Below the pieces are notes generated by a model that saw nothing but the letters and a program-made list of their open reading frames with translations, was not told the origin of the DNA and did not search any database. A stretch of DNA of 64,000 nt from assembly GCF_002567005.1 (NCBI RefSeq), contig NZ_NUZU01000013.1, forward strand, positions 268,636 to 332,635, written 5' to 3'. The DNA comes from Bacillus sp. AFS073361 (lineage in GTDB: Bacteria; Bacillota; Bacilli; Bacillales; Cytobacillaceae). A program made the position numbers and the translations under genes. Each line of letters begins with the position of its first letter. Position 1 is the stretch's first letter. Shown here in pieces: positions 1 to 8,554 of this stretch.

Positions 1-454
1 CAAGGATAACCCCTAAATGTGGATTATAGAAAAATCCTACCGAAACAGCCCCGAAAATAAATAATGGATTTGATGAATTTGTGAAAGAAACAAGTCTTTC
101 CGCTTCAATTCGTGTTAACTGGCCTTCTTCTCTTAATCTTGCAGTGAACTTTGCTCCAGCAGGAAATCCAGAAGCCATCCCCATAGCCCAAACAAATCCG
201 CCCACACCAGGAACCTTGAAAAGAGGTCTCATTAGTGGTTCCAATAATACACCAATAAATTTTACAACCCCGAAGCCAATTAACATTTCAGAAACAATAA
301 AAAATGGTAATAAGGATGGAAAAACTATTTCCCACCACATATTTAAGCCACGGATAGATGCATCCAAGGACTCTTGTGGATAAAATATTAGCGAGCCAGC
401 TAGAATGGTGACGGATATGGATAAAAAAATTGTTTTTAATTTGGACCGAAACAA
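1..454 (-). CDS. ylbJ: Sporulation membrane protein YlbJ, N-terminal part
   Basis: This is the first ~151 codons of an integral membrane protein required for normal spore formation in B. subtilis; the 3' end lies beyond base 1. The start is TTG at 454-452, preceded by a GGAGGAGG ribosome site 8 bases upstream; no ATG fits. The translation begins with a hydrophobic helix, then carries the recognisable family stretches SIRGLNMWWE and GAKFTARLREEGQL. It diverges from ylbK across a 233-base gap in which I see no other gene. Family recognition is by sequence memory, not by a search. The alternative reading frame at 288-566 is a shadow. Confidence 0.88.
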   Translation of the reverse strand, partial: MFRSKLKTIFLSISVTILAGSLIFYPQESLDASIRGLNMWWEIVFPSLLPFFIVSEMLIGFGVVKFIGVLLEPLMRPLFKVPGVGGFVWAMGMASGFPAGAKFTARLREEGQLTRIEAERLVSFTNSSNPLFIFGAVSVGFFYNPHLGVIL

Positions 455-687
455 TGAAGAGACCTCCTCCCGAGGAAATCGTTGAACTGTGCAATCGATT
501 AAATGAATGGTAAAATAAAGAAATATTCCATCCTGACTTGTCCTCATATAACTCAAATATACTCATAGAACGTTTATTTAGACCATAAGATTGAACGAGA
601 TTTCACTTTTACATGGAAGGAATTCGTAAAGTCCGTCAATTAAGAAATCAATTATTTTGATTAGGTATTGATAGGAGGTCTATAATT

Positions 688-1467
688 ATGGAGCACCCAA
701 AAATAGGCTTGGCGCTTGGTTCAGGAGGTGCACGCGGGTTTGCTCATTTAGGTGTCATTAAAGCATTAATAGACGCTGAAATTCCGATTCATCTGATTGC
801 TGGCAGCAGTATGGGAGCACTAGTTGCAAGTTTTTACGGTGCAGGTATTGATATGGATCGGTTATATAAATTATCCACTGCCTTTAAGAGGAAGTACTTT
901 TTGGACTTTACAGTTCCAAAAATGGGCTTTATTTCAGGTAAAAAGGTAAAAGAATTTATTAAGGTATTTACCCACGGTAAAAATATTGAGGAGCTCTCGA
1001 TTCCAATTGGAATCGTCGCTACTGATTTATTGACGGGTGAAAAGGTGGTATTTAAAAAGGGTCCTGTTGCAGATGCAGTCCGGGCAAGCATTTCGATACC
1101 CGGAATTTTTGTACCCGAAAAATATAATGGCAGAATCCTTGTAGATGGCGGCGTATCTGATCGCGTTCCTGTTTCTGTCGCTAAAGAGATGGGGGCAGAT
1201 ATCGTTATCGCTGTAGATGTTTCAAGGGTAAAGAGGAACGCAGAAATTACCTCTATCTATGATGTCATCATGCAGAGTATTGATATTATGCAAGCAGAGA
1301 TAATTAACAATCGGGAAATTGCTGCAAGTGTAATGCTTCGTCCCCCTGTCGAAACTTATAGTTCACGAGCCTTTATAAATATTGAAGAGATTATTAATAT
1401 AGGCGAGGCTGAAGCGAAAAAACATCTAACGCAAATAAAAACCGTGATTGAACAGTGGAAGGGGTAA
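688..1467 (+). CDS. ylbK: Patatin-like phospholipase/esterase YlbK
   Basis: A 259-residue cytoplasmic patatin-type acyl hydrolase. The oxyanion-hole glycine loop GSGGARG is at residues 11-17, the nucleophile elbow GSSMG gives Ser41, and the catalytic Asp153 sits in VDGGVSD, so the Ser-Asp dyad is complete. The natural substrate is not known. A strong AGGAGGTC site precedes the ATG. Its stop lies next to the ribosome site of ylbL (8-base gap), so the two are translated from one message. Length equals that of the B. subtilis orthologue. Confidence 0.93.
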   Translation: MEHPKIGLALGSGGARGFAHLGVIKALIDAEIPIHLIAGSSMGALVASFYGAGIDMDRLYKLSTAFKRKYFLDFTVPKMGFISGKKVKEFIKVFTHGKNIEELSIPIGIVATDLLTGEKVVFKKGPVADAVRASISIPGIFVPEKYNGRILVDGGVSDRVPVSVAKEMGADIVIAVDVSRVKRNAEITSIYDVIMQSIDIMQAEIINNREIAASVMLRPPVETYSSRAFINIEEIINIGEAEAKKHLTQIKTVIEQWKG

Positions 1468-1475
1468 AAATTGCG

Positions 1476-2495
1476 ATGCGCAAAAAAATATATATAGGGT
1501 CTGCACTAGTTATTACGATTATCTTTGTTTGGGGAATGTTTTATTCATTGCCATACTATGTCTCCAAACCGGGAATGGCGAAGGAACTGGGACCAATCAT
1601 CAGTGTTGAAGGCGGCGATAAGGATGAAGGAAATTTTATGCTTACGACGGTTAGAATGGGTAGAGCTAATGTTTTCTCTTATATAGAAGCAAAAGTTAGA
1701 AAATATGAGGAGCTTTATCCACTTGATATGATATTAAATAAAAAAGAAACCGAAGAAGAATACAATGTACGACAGCTCCATCTTATGGCGGGTTCGAAAT
1801 TAAATGCCATTGAGGTAGCTTACCGGAAAGCGGGTCTGCCTGTTAAATATAAATATAAGGGAATTTATGTGGTTCAAGTGATTCCTGATATGCCTGCATA
1901 TGGCAAACTTTCCGCGGGTGATCGGATTTTTAAAGTGGATGGGAAGCAATTTCCTTCCTCGGAAAAATTCATTGGTTACGTGAGTAATAAACATGCTGGT
2001 GACAAGGTAGAATTAACCTATTTACGAAATAAAAGTACAAAGACTGTTACATTAAAACTCCAAGCTTTTAAAGAAGATCCTCGAAAGGTTGGAATTGGGA
2101 TTTCGCTCGTTGATGATAAAGAAATAATGGTTGATCCAAAAGTTAAGGTAAAGACGGATGAAATTGGTGGACCTTCCGCAGGATTCATGTTTTCTTTAGA
2201 AATCTATAACCAGTTGACCGACGGTGACCTGACAAAAGGGTATCAGATTGCAGGTACAGGGACCATTGAAGTGGATGGGACGGTTGGTCCTATAGGGGGA
2301 ATTGAACAAAAAATAGTTGCAGCGGACAAAGCAGGCGCAGAAATCTTTTTAGCCCCGAATGAAAAAGGAATAAAGAGTTCCAATTACCGGGATGCTGTAA
2401 AGACGGCCCGTGAGATAAAAACCAACATGAAAATTGTTCCTATTGATACATTTGACGAAGCTGTTAGCTACTTAGAAAAGCTAAAGGAAAAATAA
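1476..2495 (+). CDS. ylbL: PDZ and Lon-type protease YlbL
   Basis: A 339-residue membrane-anchored protease. An N-terminal hydrophobic segment (about residues 5-25) is followed by a PDZ domain (about 115-200) and a Lon-type proteolytic domain whose Ser-Lys dyad is visible: Ser234 in GGPSAGF and Lys279 in GGIEQKIVAA. The frame is open from a GTG at 1455, but AAGGGG at 1459-1464 best serves the ATG at 1476, which also matches the family start (MRKKI). YlbL has been linked to degradation of the division inhibitor YneA after DNA damage in B. subtilis. A terminator follows immediately. Confidence 0.93.
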   Translation: MRKKIYIGSALVITIIFVWGMFYSLPYYVSKPGMAKELGPIISVEGGDKDEGNFMLTTVRMGRANVFSYIEAKVRKYEELYPLDMILNKKETEEEYNVRQLHLMAGSKLNAIEVAYRKAGLPVKYKYKGIYVVQVIPDMPAYGKLSAGDRIFKVDGKQFPSSEKFIGYVSNKHAGDKVELTYLRNKSTKTVTLKLQAFKEDPRKVGIGISLVDDKEIMVDPKVKVKTDEIGGPSAGFMFSLEIYNQLTDGDLTKGYQIAGTGTIEVDGTVGPIGGIEQKIVAADKAGAEIFLAPNEKGIKSSNYRDAVKTAREIKTNMKIVPIDTFDEAVSYLEKLKEK

Positions 2496-2496
2496 T

Positions 2497-2526
2497 AAAA
2501 AGATGGTGCGCCTGCATCATCTTTTT
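2497..2526 (+). terminator. Intrinsic terminator after ylbL
   Basis: AAAAAGATGGTGC pairs with GCATCATCTTTTT (one G-U pair) around a GCCT loop, ending in a T run. It begins one base after the ylbL stop codon. Confidence 0.85.
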
Positions 2527-2550
2527 ATTATGGTTAAGTTAAGAAATATT

Positions 2551-2592
2551 GTTGACTTTGGCATCCTGTTGATTGGAGCGGAAATCAACAGG
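2551..2592. repeat. Collapsed intergenic repeat, perfect 10-bp inverted repeat
   Basis: CCTGTTGATT (2565-2574) and AATCAACAGG (2583-2592) form a perfect inverted repeat around GGAGCGGA. The ends resemble a common Bacillus intergenic repeat that starts with TGTTGATTGGAGCGG and ends with GGAGCGGAAATCAACA; here the two ends are joined with the body missing. The flank TTGACTTTGGCATCCTGTTG is 17/20 identical to the last 20 bases of the window. The family assignment is from memory and the deletion is an inference. Confidence 0.55.
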
Positions 2593-2611
2593 CCCTGTTT
2601 AACAGAGCTTT

Positions 2612-3826
2612 TTACTTTATATAAATCGGAGGCTGCTGATATTCTTGATGGATCATTTTATTTTTTAAATGGATAGGGAGCCCAAGTGAAAAAACCCTTG
2701 CTGCTTTAATATCTAGGTTAATCTCTTTTCCTTTAAAAGAAGAAAGTTTCGATATTAGGGGGAGACTAAGATGAGCCTTGTTTTTATTTAGGTATTCTTT
2801 GCCCTTGGTGGTCATACCAAGAAGTCTTAAATAAGAGGCTTTTTCTGAGATCATTGCCATGTCCTCTTTTTTTGAATTAGTTAATATATGAACACATAAT
2901 CTTTGCAGTCTTGTCCAAGTATAACGTTTCGTTTTAATTTTTTGCATATACTCAAGATATGTATCAGCCTCTCGTGCCGCAGAGAGAAGTCTATTTTCAA
3001 GCCCCTCTTCCATTTCATAAATATTCCTCAGCTCTTCAGGGCTCGAATGAATTAAACGAAATTGAAGATAACTCCAATAGTTTTCCCATTGGTGAAATAC
3101 TTGATAAAATTGTAAATATTCATTTAGCAATTGTTTGGTAGCCTTTGGTACATATTGGTCTATAGCAGATTTTCCATCGCTATCAGCAAAGATAGCTTTT
3201 CGGATACTGGTTGCACTTGCAATCGTTGCAGAGGTAAAATCCTGATCATGGTAGTTAGCGTTTTTTCGAGGTATCGTCATTGGGATGACATTCGACTTTT
3301 GTTGTTTTATAGCTTTGATGTATTCGAGTCCAAGTATATTATTTGGCTTAGCTAAATCCAAATATTTATCCGAATCTGGCAATTGCCCAAATGCAAGGGA
3401 TAAAGCTTTCGGATAACTGACACCTGTGCTTAGGAACTGTTTAATGTTTTCATTAAATAGATGTTGCTTCGCTTCTAAGTGATCAATTGTACGAAAGAAA
3501 TCGGATATGTCTCCGCTCTCGCTTCCAAAACAGAGGCAATGAGTGCCCACTGCATCCAAAATTGACACAGCACCATTTGCGAAGGTTTCTGCTTTTTGAG
3601 TGGCGAAGCAATAAGGTAGTTCAAAAACAATATCTACTCCATTTAACAATGCCATTTTGGTTCGCTGCCATTTGGACACAAGTGCAGGTTCCCCGCGCTG
3701 TAAAAAGTTCCCGCTCATTACTGCAATAACAATATCAGCTTCTGCTGCTTCCTTAGATGCCTGTAAATGATAGGCATGCCCATTATGAAAAGGGTTGTAC
3801 TCTACGATTAATCCAACAGCTCTCAT
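2612..3826 (-). CDS. tmcAL: tRNA(Met) cytidine acetate ligase TmcAL (YlbM)
   Basis: A 404-residue enzyme that makes N4-acetylcytidine at the wobble base of elongator tRNA-Met from acetate and ATP. The N-terminal nucleotidyltransferase motif GLIVEYNPFHNGH is intact, as is the later MSGNFLQRGEPALVSKW stretch. The frame is open further upstream, but ATG at 3826-3824 follows AAGGAG by 7 bases and gives the family start MRAVGLI. The gene is transcribed convergently with ylbL and divergently from ylbN. High confidence from the signature and the conserved neighbours. Confidence 0.95.
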   Translation of the reverse strand: MRAVGLIVEYNPFHNGHAYHLQASKEAAEADIVIAVMSGNFLQRGEPALVSKWQRTKMALLNGVDIVFELPYCFATQKAETFANGAVSILDAVGTHCLCFGSESGDISDFFRTIDHLEAKQHLFNENIKQFLSTGVSYPKALSLAFGQLPDSDKYLDLAKPNNILGLEYIKAIKQQKSNVIPMTIPRKNANYHDQDFTSATIASATSIRKAIFADSDGKSAIDQYVPKATKQLLNEYLQFYQVFHQWENYWSYLQFRLIHSSPEELRNIYEMEEGLENRLLSAAREADTYLEYMQKIKTKRYTWTRLQRLCVHILTNSKKEDMAMISEKASYLRLLGMTTKGKEYLNKNKAHLSLPLISKLSSFKGKEINLDIKAARVFSLGLPIHLKNKMIHQEYQQPPIYIK

Positions 3827-4024
3827 TTGTTTTCTCCTTAAAACTTTAAAATCTGTGTGATTTTTGCTTTTCTTAACATTATAGCAATATTTTAAGGAAA
3901 CCAATCAAATTATATGGTAAGATATTAAGGATGTTTGCAAAAGGCTAATCTGGTTAAACTAGTATTGGAAACAGATAGGTGCATTTTGCTTTTTAATCAT
4001 CTGACGGGGTGTAAAGAAAAAACA

Positions 4025-4053
4025 TTGACAAAAAATTTATCGAAGGCTATAAT
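4025..4053 (+). promoter_or_regulatory. Consensus sigma-A promoter for ylbN-rpmF
   Basis: TTGACA (4025-4030), a 17-base spacer and TATAAT (4048-4053): a perfect vegetative promoter, ending 27 bases before the ylbN start. It fits strong expression of ribosomal protein L32. Confidence 0.93.
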
Positions 4054-4080
4054 TACCTTTGTTGCCTTGGGGTGATTCAA

Positions 4081-4602
4081 TTGAAATGGACATTAAGTCA
4101 ATTACAAAAATATCGAAACAAGGAATTTATTATTGATGAGATAGTTCGTGTGGATGAGATCAAACAAGATGATCCAACCATCCGGGAAGTTTCTCCGATG
4201 CATATTACAGGTCGGGGCGATATCGATTCAACAAAAGTAACGTTCCATTTAAAAATCGAAGGTTACTTAATACTTCCATGTTCTCGTACTTTAGTGGATG
4301 TTAAACTTCCAATTAATGTCGAAACAACTGAAACGTTTCTCTTGCAAGGTTCAGTTTATGAAACTGAAGAGGAAGCATATCAAGTGAAAGGTGAAGTGAT
4401 TGATGTGATGCCGATCCTTCGAGAGATTCTTTTACTTGAGGTACCAATGCAAGTTTTTTGCGAAGATGTTAATCGTGAAGATGCTGCTCCACAATCTGGC
4501 AAGGATTGGGAAGTTGTTCATGGAGAAGATCAATCTAAAAAAATTGATCCGAGACTAGCAGGTCTCGCAAAGTTTTTCGATGAAAACAATTCTTCTTCGT
4601 AA
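4081..4602 (+). CDS. ylbN: DUF177 (YceD-family) protein YlbN
   Basis: A 173-residue protein of the DUF177/YceD family, almost always encoded just upstream of rpmF; a link to 23S rRNA or ribosome biogenesis is proposed for the family. It has the typical conserved central part ([30 protein letters not shown]) and an acidic C-terminal region. The frame opens with a GTG at 4072, but that codon lies inside the ribosome site GGGGTGATT; TTG at 4081 is correctly spaced and gives the family start MKWTLSQLQ. Co-transcribed with rpmF. Confidence 0.9.
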   Translation: MKWTLSQLQKYRNKEFIIDEIVRVDEIKQDDPTIREVSPMHITGRGDIDSTKVTFHLKIEGYLILPCSRTLVDVKLPINVETTETFLLQGSVYETEEEAYQVKGEVIDVMPILREILLLEVPMQVFCEDVNREDAAPQSGKDWEVVHGEDQSKKIDPRLAGLAKFFDENNSSS

Positions 4603-4691
4603 ATTTAATCGACAAATCTAAGAAGCAAAGTGAAGACCCAGCATTCCTGGCCTTCATTACTTTCTTAATACTCTTTAAGGAGGTGGGAAGA

Positions 4692-4865
4692 ATGGCTGTA
4701 CCTTTTAGAAGGACTTCTAAAACTGCAAAAAGAAAACGTCGTACTCATTTTAAATTAAACGTACCTGGTATGGTAAGCTGCCCAAACTGTGGTGAAATGA
4801 AACTTTCACACCGTGTATGTAAAGCTTGCGGAACATACAAAGGAAAAGATGTAGTGAACGACTAA
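4692..4865 (+). CDS. rpmF: 50S ribosomal protein L32
   Basis: A 57-residue large-subunit protein beginning [17 protein letters not shown]. It is the zinc-binding (C+) form: CPNC and CKAC supply four cysteines in the C-terminal half. The in-frame GTG at 4683 is part of the AAGGAGGTGG ribosome site, so ATG 4692 is the start. A strong terminator follows. Confidence 0.98.
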   Translation: MAVPFRRTSKTAKRKRRTHFKLNVPGMVSCPNCGEMKLSHRVCKACGTYKGKDVVND

Positions 4866-4881
4866 TTTTAAGGTAAGATAG

Positions 4882-4914
4882 AAAGCACAAGGGGTTATTT
4901 CCCTTGTGCTTTTA
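4882..4914 (+). terminator. Intrinsic terminator after rpmF
   Basis: A 12-bp perfect stem, AAAGCACAAGGG with CCCTTGTGCTTT, followed by a short T run. Confidence 0.88.
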
Positions 4915-4977
4915 TCGTTTCTTTGGATTTATACATACTCATTTTTGCGAAATAATAAAGAAGGGCTGTGTTATAGG

Positions 4978-5739
4978 TTGTCGTACAAAATTGAAAAACG
5001 TGATATGGGTTATTTGGTATTTACCATTACTAGAAGTGAAAAAAGAAATGCTATTAATTTTGAAGTCATGGAAGGATTGGCTGAAGCAATAAAAAGATCT
5101 TTTCACCCTGATATTAAGGCACTAGTTATTACCGGAGAAGATGATCTTGCTTTTTGTTCAGGGGGAGACTTGTCTGTTTTCCATTCCCTTCGTACAAAGG
5201 AAGAAGCTTATGGGATGCTCTCAAAGATGGCGAATATCCTTTATTCGCTGCTTACATTGCCTATTCCGACTATTGCTCTCATTAATGGAACAGCAGTTGG
5301 CGGTGGTTGTGAACTTGCGGCTGCTTGCGATTATCGTATTGCGCGAGAAGGTATATTGGCAGGGTTTATCCAAGGAAAGCAAGCGATAACAACGGGATGG
5401 GGCGGAGGTTCAATTTTAGCAGAAAAGCTGCCTGCTTCTATTGCAATGAAGCTTTTAATGGAAGCAGAGCTCCAAACTGCCTCATATTTAAAGAAAATTG
5501 GGTTTATTAACTCACTGTACACGGATGACTCTCTCCAGGCTTGTGATAGATACCTTGGACAGATGATATCTAACGATATAAGTGTACTAAAATCCTATAA
5601 AAGAATTTGGATTAGAAAGTGGGAAGAAACAAAACTGCGTGAAAGAATAGATGAAGAGATTAGAGAGTGTGCAATCCTTTGGGAAAGCGAAATTCATCAT
5701 GAATATGTAAATGCGTTTATACGAAAAAACAATGAATAA
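4978..5739 (+). CDS. Enoyl-CoA hydratase/isomerase family protein
   Basis: A 253-residue crotonase-fold protein. Oxyanion-hole elements are visible: AFCSGGDL (first half) and GTAVGGGCELAAACDYRIA, whose Glu matches Glu144 of mitochondrial enoyl-CoA hydratase. The second catalytic glutamate (Glu164, usually in FGQPEI) is replaced: the stretch reads FIQGKQAITTGWGGG. A true hydratase activity is therefore uncertain; isomerase, hydrolase or another crotonase chemistry is possible. I chose TTG 4978 because the N-terminal strand of the fold is then complete; ATG 5005 would cut it. The substrate is unknown. It sits alone between two terminators and has no counterpart here in B. subtilis. Confidence 0.85.
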   Translation: MSYKIEKRDMGYLVFTITRSEKRNAINFEVMEGLAEAIKRSFHPDIKALVITGEDDLAFCSGGDLSVFHSLRTKEEAYGMLSKMANILYSLLTLPIPTIALINGTAVGGGCELAAACDYRIAREGILAGFIQGKQAITTGWGGGSILAEKLPASIAMKLLMEAELQTASYLKKIGFINSLYTDDSLQACDRYLGQMISNDISVLKSYKRIWIRKWEETKLRERIDEEIRECAILWESEIHHEYVNAFIRKNNE

Positions 5740-5822
5740 AGATGAAAAACACAGGGCTTGATTAAGTCTATCTTTTCTAGTAGATGCATATGTATTATAA
5801 AAACACTAGGAGGGATGATTTC

Positions 5823-6452
5823 ATGTCACCGACTCGACAAGATGCATGGTCCCAAGATGAAGACTTGTTGCTTGCTGAGGTTGTGTTACGACACATCCGG
5901 GAAGGCGGGACGCAACTGCAAGCATTCGAAGAAGTAGGGAAGCAGCTCACACGTACTTCAGCAGCCTGTGGCTTTCGTTGGAATTCGTTTGTTAGAAAAC
6001 AATATAAATCGGGCATTGAGTTGGCTAAAAAGCAGCGTAAAGAGTTAAAAAAACAGCCAGTTTCAAATGAAATAGAATCATTTGAAGAACAAGTTAAAGT
6101 AGAAGCTGTTCCCTCTCCAACAGGAAATGAACAAGGAAGCACAATTACATTTTCGACGGTGATCCATTTTTTAGAGGGACTCCAACAAAAAGCACTAGCC
6201 TCATCCAACAATGAAGCGGAACGGAAGAAATCTAATGAAAAAATCAAAGAGTTGGAAAAAAAGGCATACTACTTGGCAGCAGAAAACGAAAGATTATCTA
6301 AAAATTTAAAGGCTATTGAAGAGGATTATCGTTCGTTAATTGAAATTATGGAAAGAGCTCGGAAAATGGTAGTTCTTCAAGATGAGGACCGGCAACAAAA
6401 AGTAAAATTCCAGATGGACAAAAATGGTAACCTCGAAAGAGTAGAAAAGTAG
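5823..6452 (+). CDS. ylbO: RsfA-family transcription factor YlbO
   Basis: A 209-residue DNA-binding protein of the RsfA/YlbO family, related to the prespore regulator RsfA. The N-terminal Myb/SANT-like domain (about residues 5-55: RQDAWSQDEDLLLAEVVLRHI ... SAACGFRWN) is followed by a basic linker and a C-terminal coiled coil (about 125-190, rich in E, K and L), likely for dimerisation. The AGGAGGGATG ribosome site selects ATG 5823 over an ATG at 5784. The targets cannot be read from this window. Confidence 0.9.
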   Translation: MSPTRQDAWSQDEDLLLAEVVLRHIREGGTQLQAFEEVGKQLTRTSAACGFRWNSFVRKQYKSGIELAKKQRKELKKQPVSNEIESFEEQVKVEAVPSPTGNEQGSTITFSTVIHFLEGLQQKALASSNNEAERKKSNEKIKELEKKAYYLAAENERLSKNLKAIEEDYRSLIEIMERARKMVVLQDEDRQQKVKFQMDKNGNLERVEK

Positions 6453-6483
6453 AAAAAGCGGACCAAATGTCCGCTTTTTTATT
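6453..6483 (+). terminator. Bidirectional terminator between ylbO and ylbP
   Basis: AAAAAGCGGAC and GTCCGCTTTTTT form an 11-bp stem around CAAAT. A-rich and T-rich flanks make it usable by both convergent genes. Confidence 0.9.
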
Positions 6484-6487
6484 TGTA

Positions 6488-6967
6488 TTAATTATGCTGT
6501 TGTGCCTCTACGCCTGAAGGGTACCAAACCAATGGATTTTCTCCGCGGTCACGCTCCATATCGTAATCGACATTCGCAAAGCCCATCTTTTCCCAAAAAT
6601 CTCTTGATTGTACTCTTGGATTCGTCTTAATCGGGAGACCAAAGCTGCTTTTCGCAAATTCGACAAGCGCCTTGCCATAACCCTTACCTTGATAATCCGG
6701 TAATACCTCAAGTTTCCATAACTCTAAGTAATTTTGCGGCGGATAAAAATAGCGGTCAAACTTTGCATCAATTTGGTATAGACTCATTCGAGCTACTAAT
6801 TTGTCTCCAAAATAAATTCCGTAAAAAGGTGAGTCACTATTATTATCAACCATATTTGCTTCAAGATCTTCAAGCATTGATAATTCTTGAATCCCATATT
6901 CTTTGAATTTTTTAAACTCTTCTAGTGTTTTAAAATTTACTTTGAGTCTTTCCACTTTTACTGCCAT
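6488..6967 (-). CDS. ylbP: GNAT-family N-acetyltransferase YlbP
   Basis: A 159-residue GNAT acetyltransferase. The acetyl-CoA pyrophosphate loop is visible as YQGKGYGKALVEF in the C-terminal half, after the strand LWKLEVLPD. ATG at 6967-6965 follows AGGAGG by 6 bases; the earlier in-frame TTG is discarded. The substrate is unknown. It is convergent with ylbO and divergent from the carboxylase operon. Confidence 0.9.
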   Translation of the reverse strand: MAVKVERLKVNFKTLEEFKKFKEYGIQELSMLEDLEANMVDNNSDSPFYGIYFGDKLVARMSLYQIDAKFDRYFYPPQNYLELWKLEVLPDYQGKGYGKALVEFAKSSFGLPIKTNPRVQSRDFWEKMGFANVDYDMERDRGENPLVWYPSGVEAQQHN

Positions 6968-7111
6968 AGTCAACCTCCTAAATATGATTACTCATAATCT
7001 TGTATATATTCATTTGCTCTTGAATAACATGAACTGAAGTAATTTTGGCATTTTTCAAATGAATCACTCTAATTATATAACAAAAACTCAAAAAATTCTT
7101 CAAATAAGTTC

Positions 7112-7125
7112 AGAAAGCGTTTTCA
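7112..7125. promoter_or_regulatory. Catabolite-responsive element (CcpA/cre)
   Basis: AGAAAGCGTTTTCA matches the cre consensus TGWNANCGNTNWCA at 13 of 14 positions (A instead of the first T). It lies 79 bases before the carboxylase start. A weak sigma-A-like pair (TTCAGA, 16 bases, TATAAA) lies downstream, so CcpA bound here could block transcription. Regulation is inferred. Confidence 0.75.
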
Positions 7126-7203
7126 GAAATTTGCAGGAAATTCAGAGAATCGTGTAGAAACATATAAATGGTGGAATAAACAGGGTACGAAAGGGGAAAA
7201 AGC

Positions 7204-8541
7204 GTGCAAAAAATTTTAATTGCTAATCGAGGAGAAATTGCCCTTCGGATTATTCGAACCTGTCAGGAGATGGGGATTGAAACAATTGCTATTTATTCCG
7301 AGGCTGATAAGGAAATGCCCTTTGTAAAAGCAGCAAATATGGCTTTCTGTGTGGGGGAGCCTCCTGTAAACAAATCCTATCTACAAGTAGATAAAATTTT
7401 AGAAATAGCAAAACGAGAGAAAGTAGATGCAATTCACCCTGGTTACGGCTTTTTATCTGAAAATGCTACATTTGCTAAACGAGCAATAGAGGAAGGTATT
7501 ATTTTTATCGGCCCGAACCCGGCAACTATTGAATTAATGGGTGACAAAATTATTTCTCGTCAGACGATGGAAAAGGCGGGTGTCCCGGTGGTTCCCGGCA
7601 GTGGCTGCGGTATAAAAGCTATTGAGGAAGCAATTGTTCTTGCAGATACAATCGGCTTCCCAGTTATGCTGAAGGCAAGCGGCGGCGGCGGCGGGATAGG
7701 AATGGTATTTTGTGAAGATGAGCAAGCGCTCGTTAAGTCTTTTGCCCAGACAAAAGCAAGAGCAATGGCCTATTTTGGCTCTGACGAAGTCTTTATCGAG
7801 AAGTATATCAAAGATGCAAGACATGTCGAAGTCCAGGTGTTTGGAGACAGCCATGGAAATATTGTTCATTTGTTTGAAAGAAACTGTTCTGTTCAAAGAA
7901 GACATCAAAAAGTAATTGAGGAATCTCCGTCACCTTGTTTATCGGACCATTCTCGAAATATGATGTTTGAAACAGCCTTAAAAGCGGCGAGTGCTGTTAA
8001 TTATACAAATGCAGGAACTATTGAATTTATTGTTGATGAAAAGGAAAATTTTTATTTTCTAGAAATGAACACTCGCCTTCAGGTTGAACATCCGGCAACT
8101 GAAATGATAACTGGTCTCGATTTAGTGAAATGGCAAATCCTCATCTCTCGAGGTGAACGGTTACCATTGCTCCAAGATGAAATCACATTGTCAGGTCACG
8201 CTATTGAATTTAGGCTTTATGCTGAAGACCCTGTTCGTTTTTTTCCGTCGCCAGGTAAAATCAGCAGGCTTGAATGGGGTCATTCGGCGGGAGTAAGAAT
8301 TGATTCAGGTTATGATGAAGGAAGTGTGGTTACACCGTTCTATGATCCAATGATTGCGAAAGTTATTATTCACAATGAAACACGTGTAAAAGCATTAGAA
8401 GAAGCGGTTCGCTTCTTTAAAGACTTAAAAATTGAAGGGATTAAAACTAATGCACCACTTTTCCTTAATGTACTAACAGATAATGATTTTCAAAAGGGAA
8501 AGTACACCACAAGCTTTTTAACCAAAAAATTAGTGAACTAG
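7204..8541 (+). CDS. Acyl-CoA carboxylase, biotin carboxylase subunit
   Basis: A 445-residue ATP-grasp enzyme that carboxylates biotin with bicarbonate and ATP. It starts QKILIANRGEIALRI and has the glycine-rich ATP loop KASGGGGGIGMV, plus EMNTRLQVEHPATE and the C-terminal biotin carboxylase domain. The start is GTG 7204 behind AAAGGGG. It is the first of three genes spaced 13 and 19 bases apart, each with its own ribosome site. The set resembles yngH-yngHB-yngE of B. subtilis rather than accBC, because the carboxyltransferase is a single polypeptide. Methylcrotonyl-, propionyl- or acetyl-CoA are possible substrates. Confidence 0.93.
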   Translation: MQKILIANRGEIALRIIRTCQEMGIETIAIYSEADKEMPFVKAANMAFCVGEPPVNKSYLQVDKILEIAKREKVDAIHPGYGFLSENATFAKRAIEEGIIFIGPNPATIELMGDKIISRQTMEKAGVPVVPGSGCGIKAIEEAIVLADTIGFPVMLKASGGGGGIGMVFCEDEQALVKSFAQTKARAMAYFGSDEVFIEKYIKDARHVEVQVFGDSHGNIVHLFERNCSVQRRHQKVIEESPSPCLSDHSRNMMFETALKAASAVNYTNAGTIEFIVDEKENFYFLEMNTRLQVEHPATEMITGLDLVKWQILISRGERLPLLQDEITLSGHAIEFRLYAEDPVRFFPSPGKISRLEWGHSAGVRIDSGYDEGSVVTPFYDPMIAKVIIHNETRVKALEEAVRFFKDLKIEGIKTNAPLFLNVLTDNDFQKGKYTTSFLTKKLVN

Positions 8542-8554
8542 GGGGAGAATGAAA

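Noticed and set aside
476..530. Possible sigma-E promoter of ylbJ on the minus strand (AATATT ... CATTCATT)
   Set aside because: The spacer is about 12 bases, too short for sigma-E, and the -10 matches only partly.
288..566. Minus-strand reading frame of 92 codons
   Set aside because: It is out of frame with the conserved YlbJ translation, which starts at TTG 454 behind a strong ribosome site.
5795..6247. Minus-strand 150-codon frame opposite ylbO
   Set aside because: Antisense to a gene with a clear DNA-binding domain and ribosome site; no ribosome site or family resemblance of its own.
7534..7908. Minus-strand 124-codon frame opposite the biotin carboxylase gene
   Set aside because: Shadow of a conserved enzyme; its composition reflects the complementary strand.
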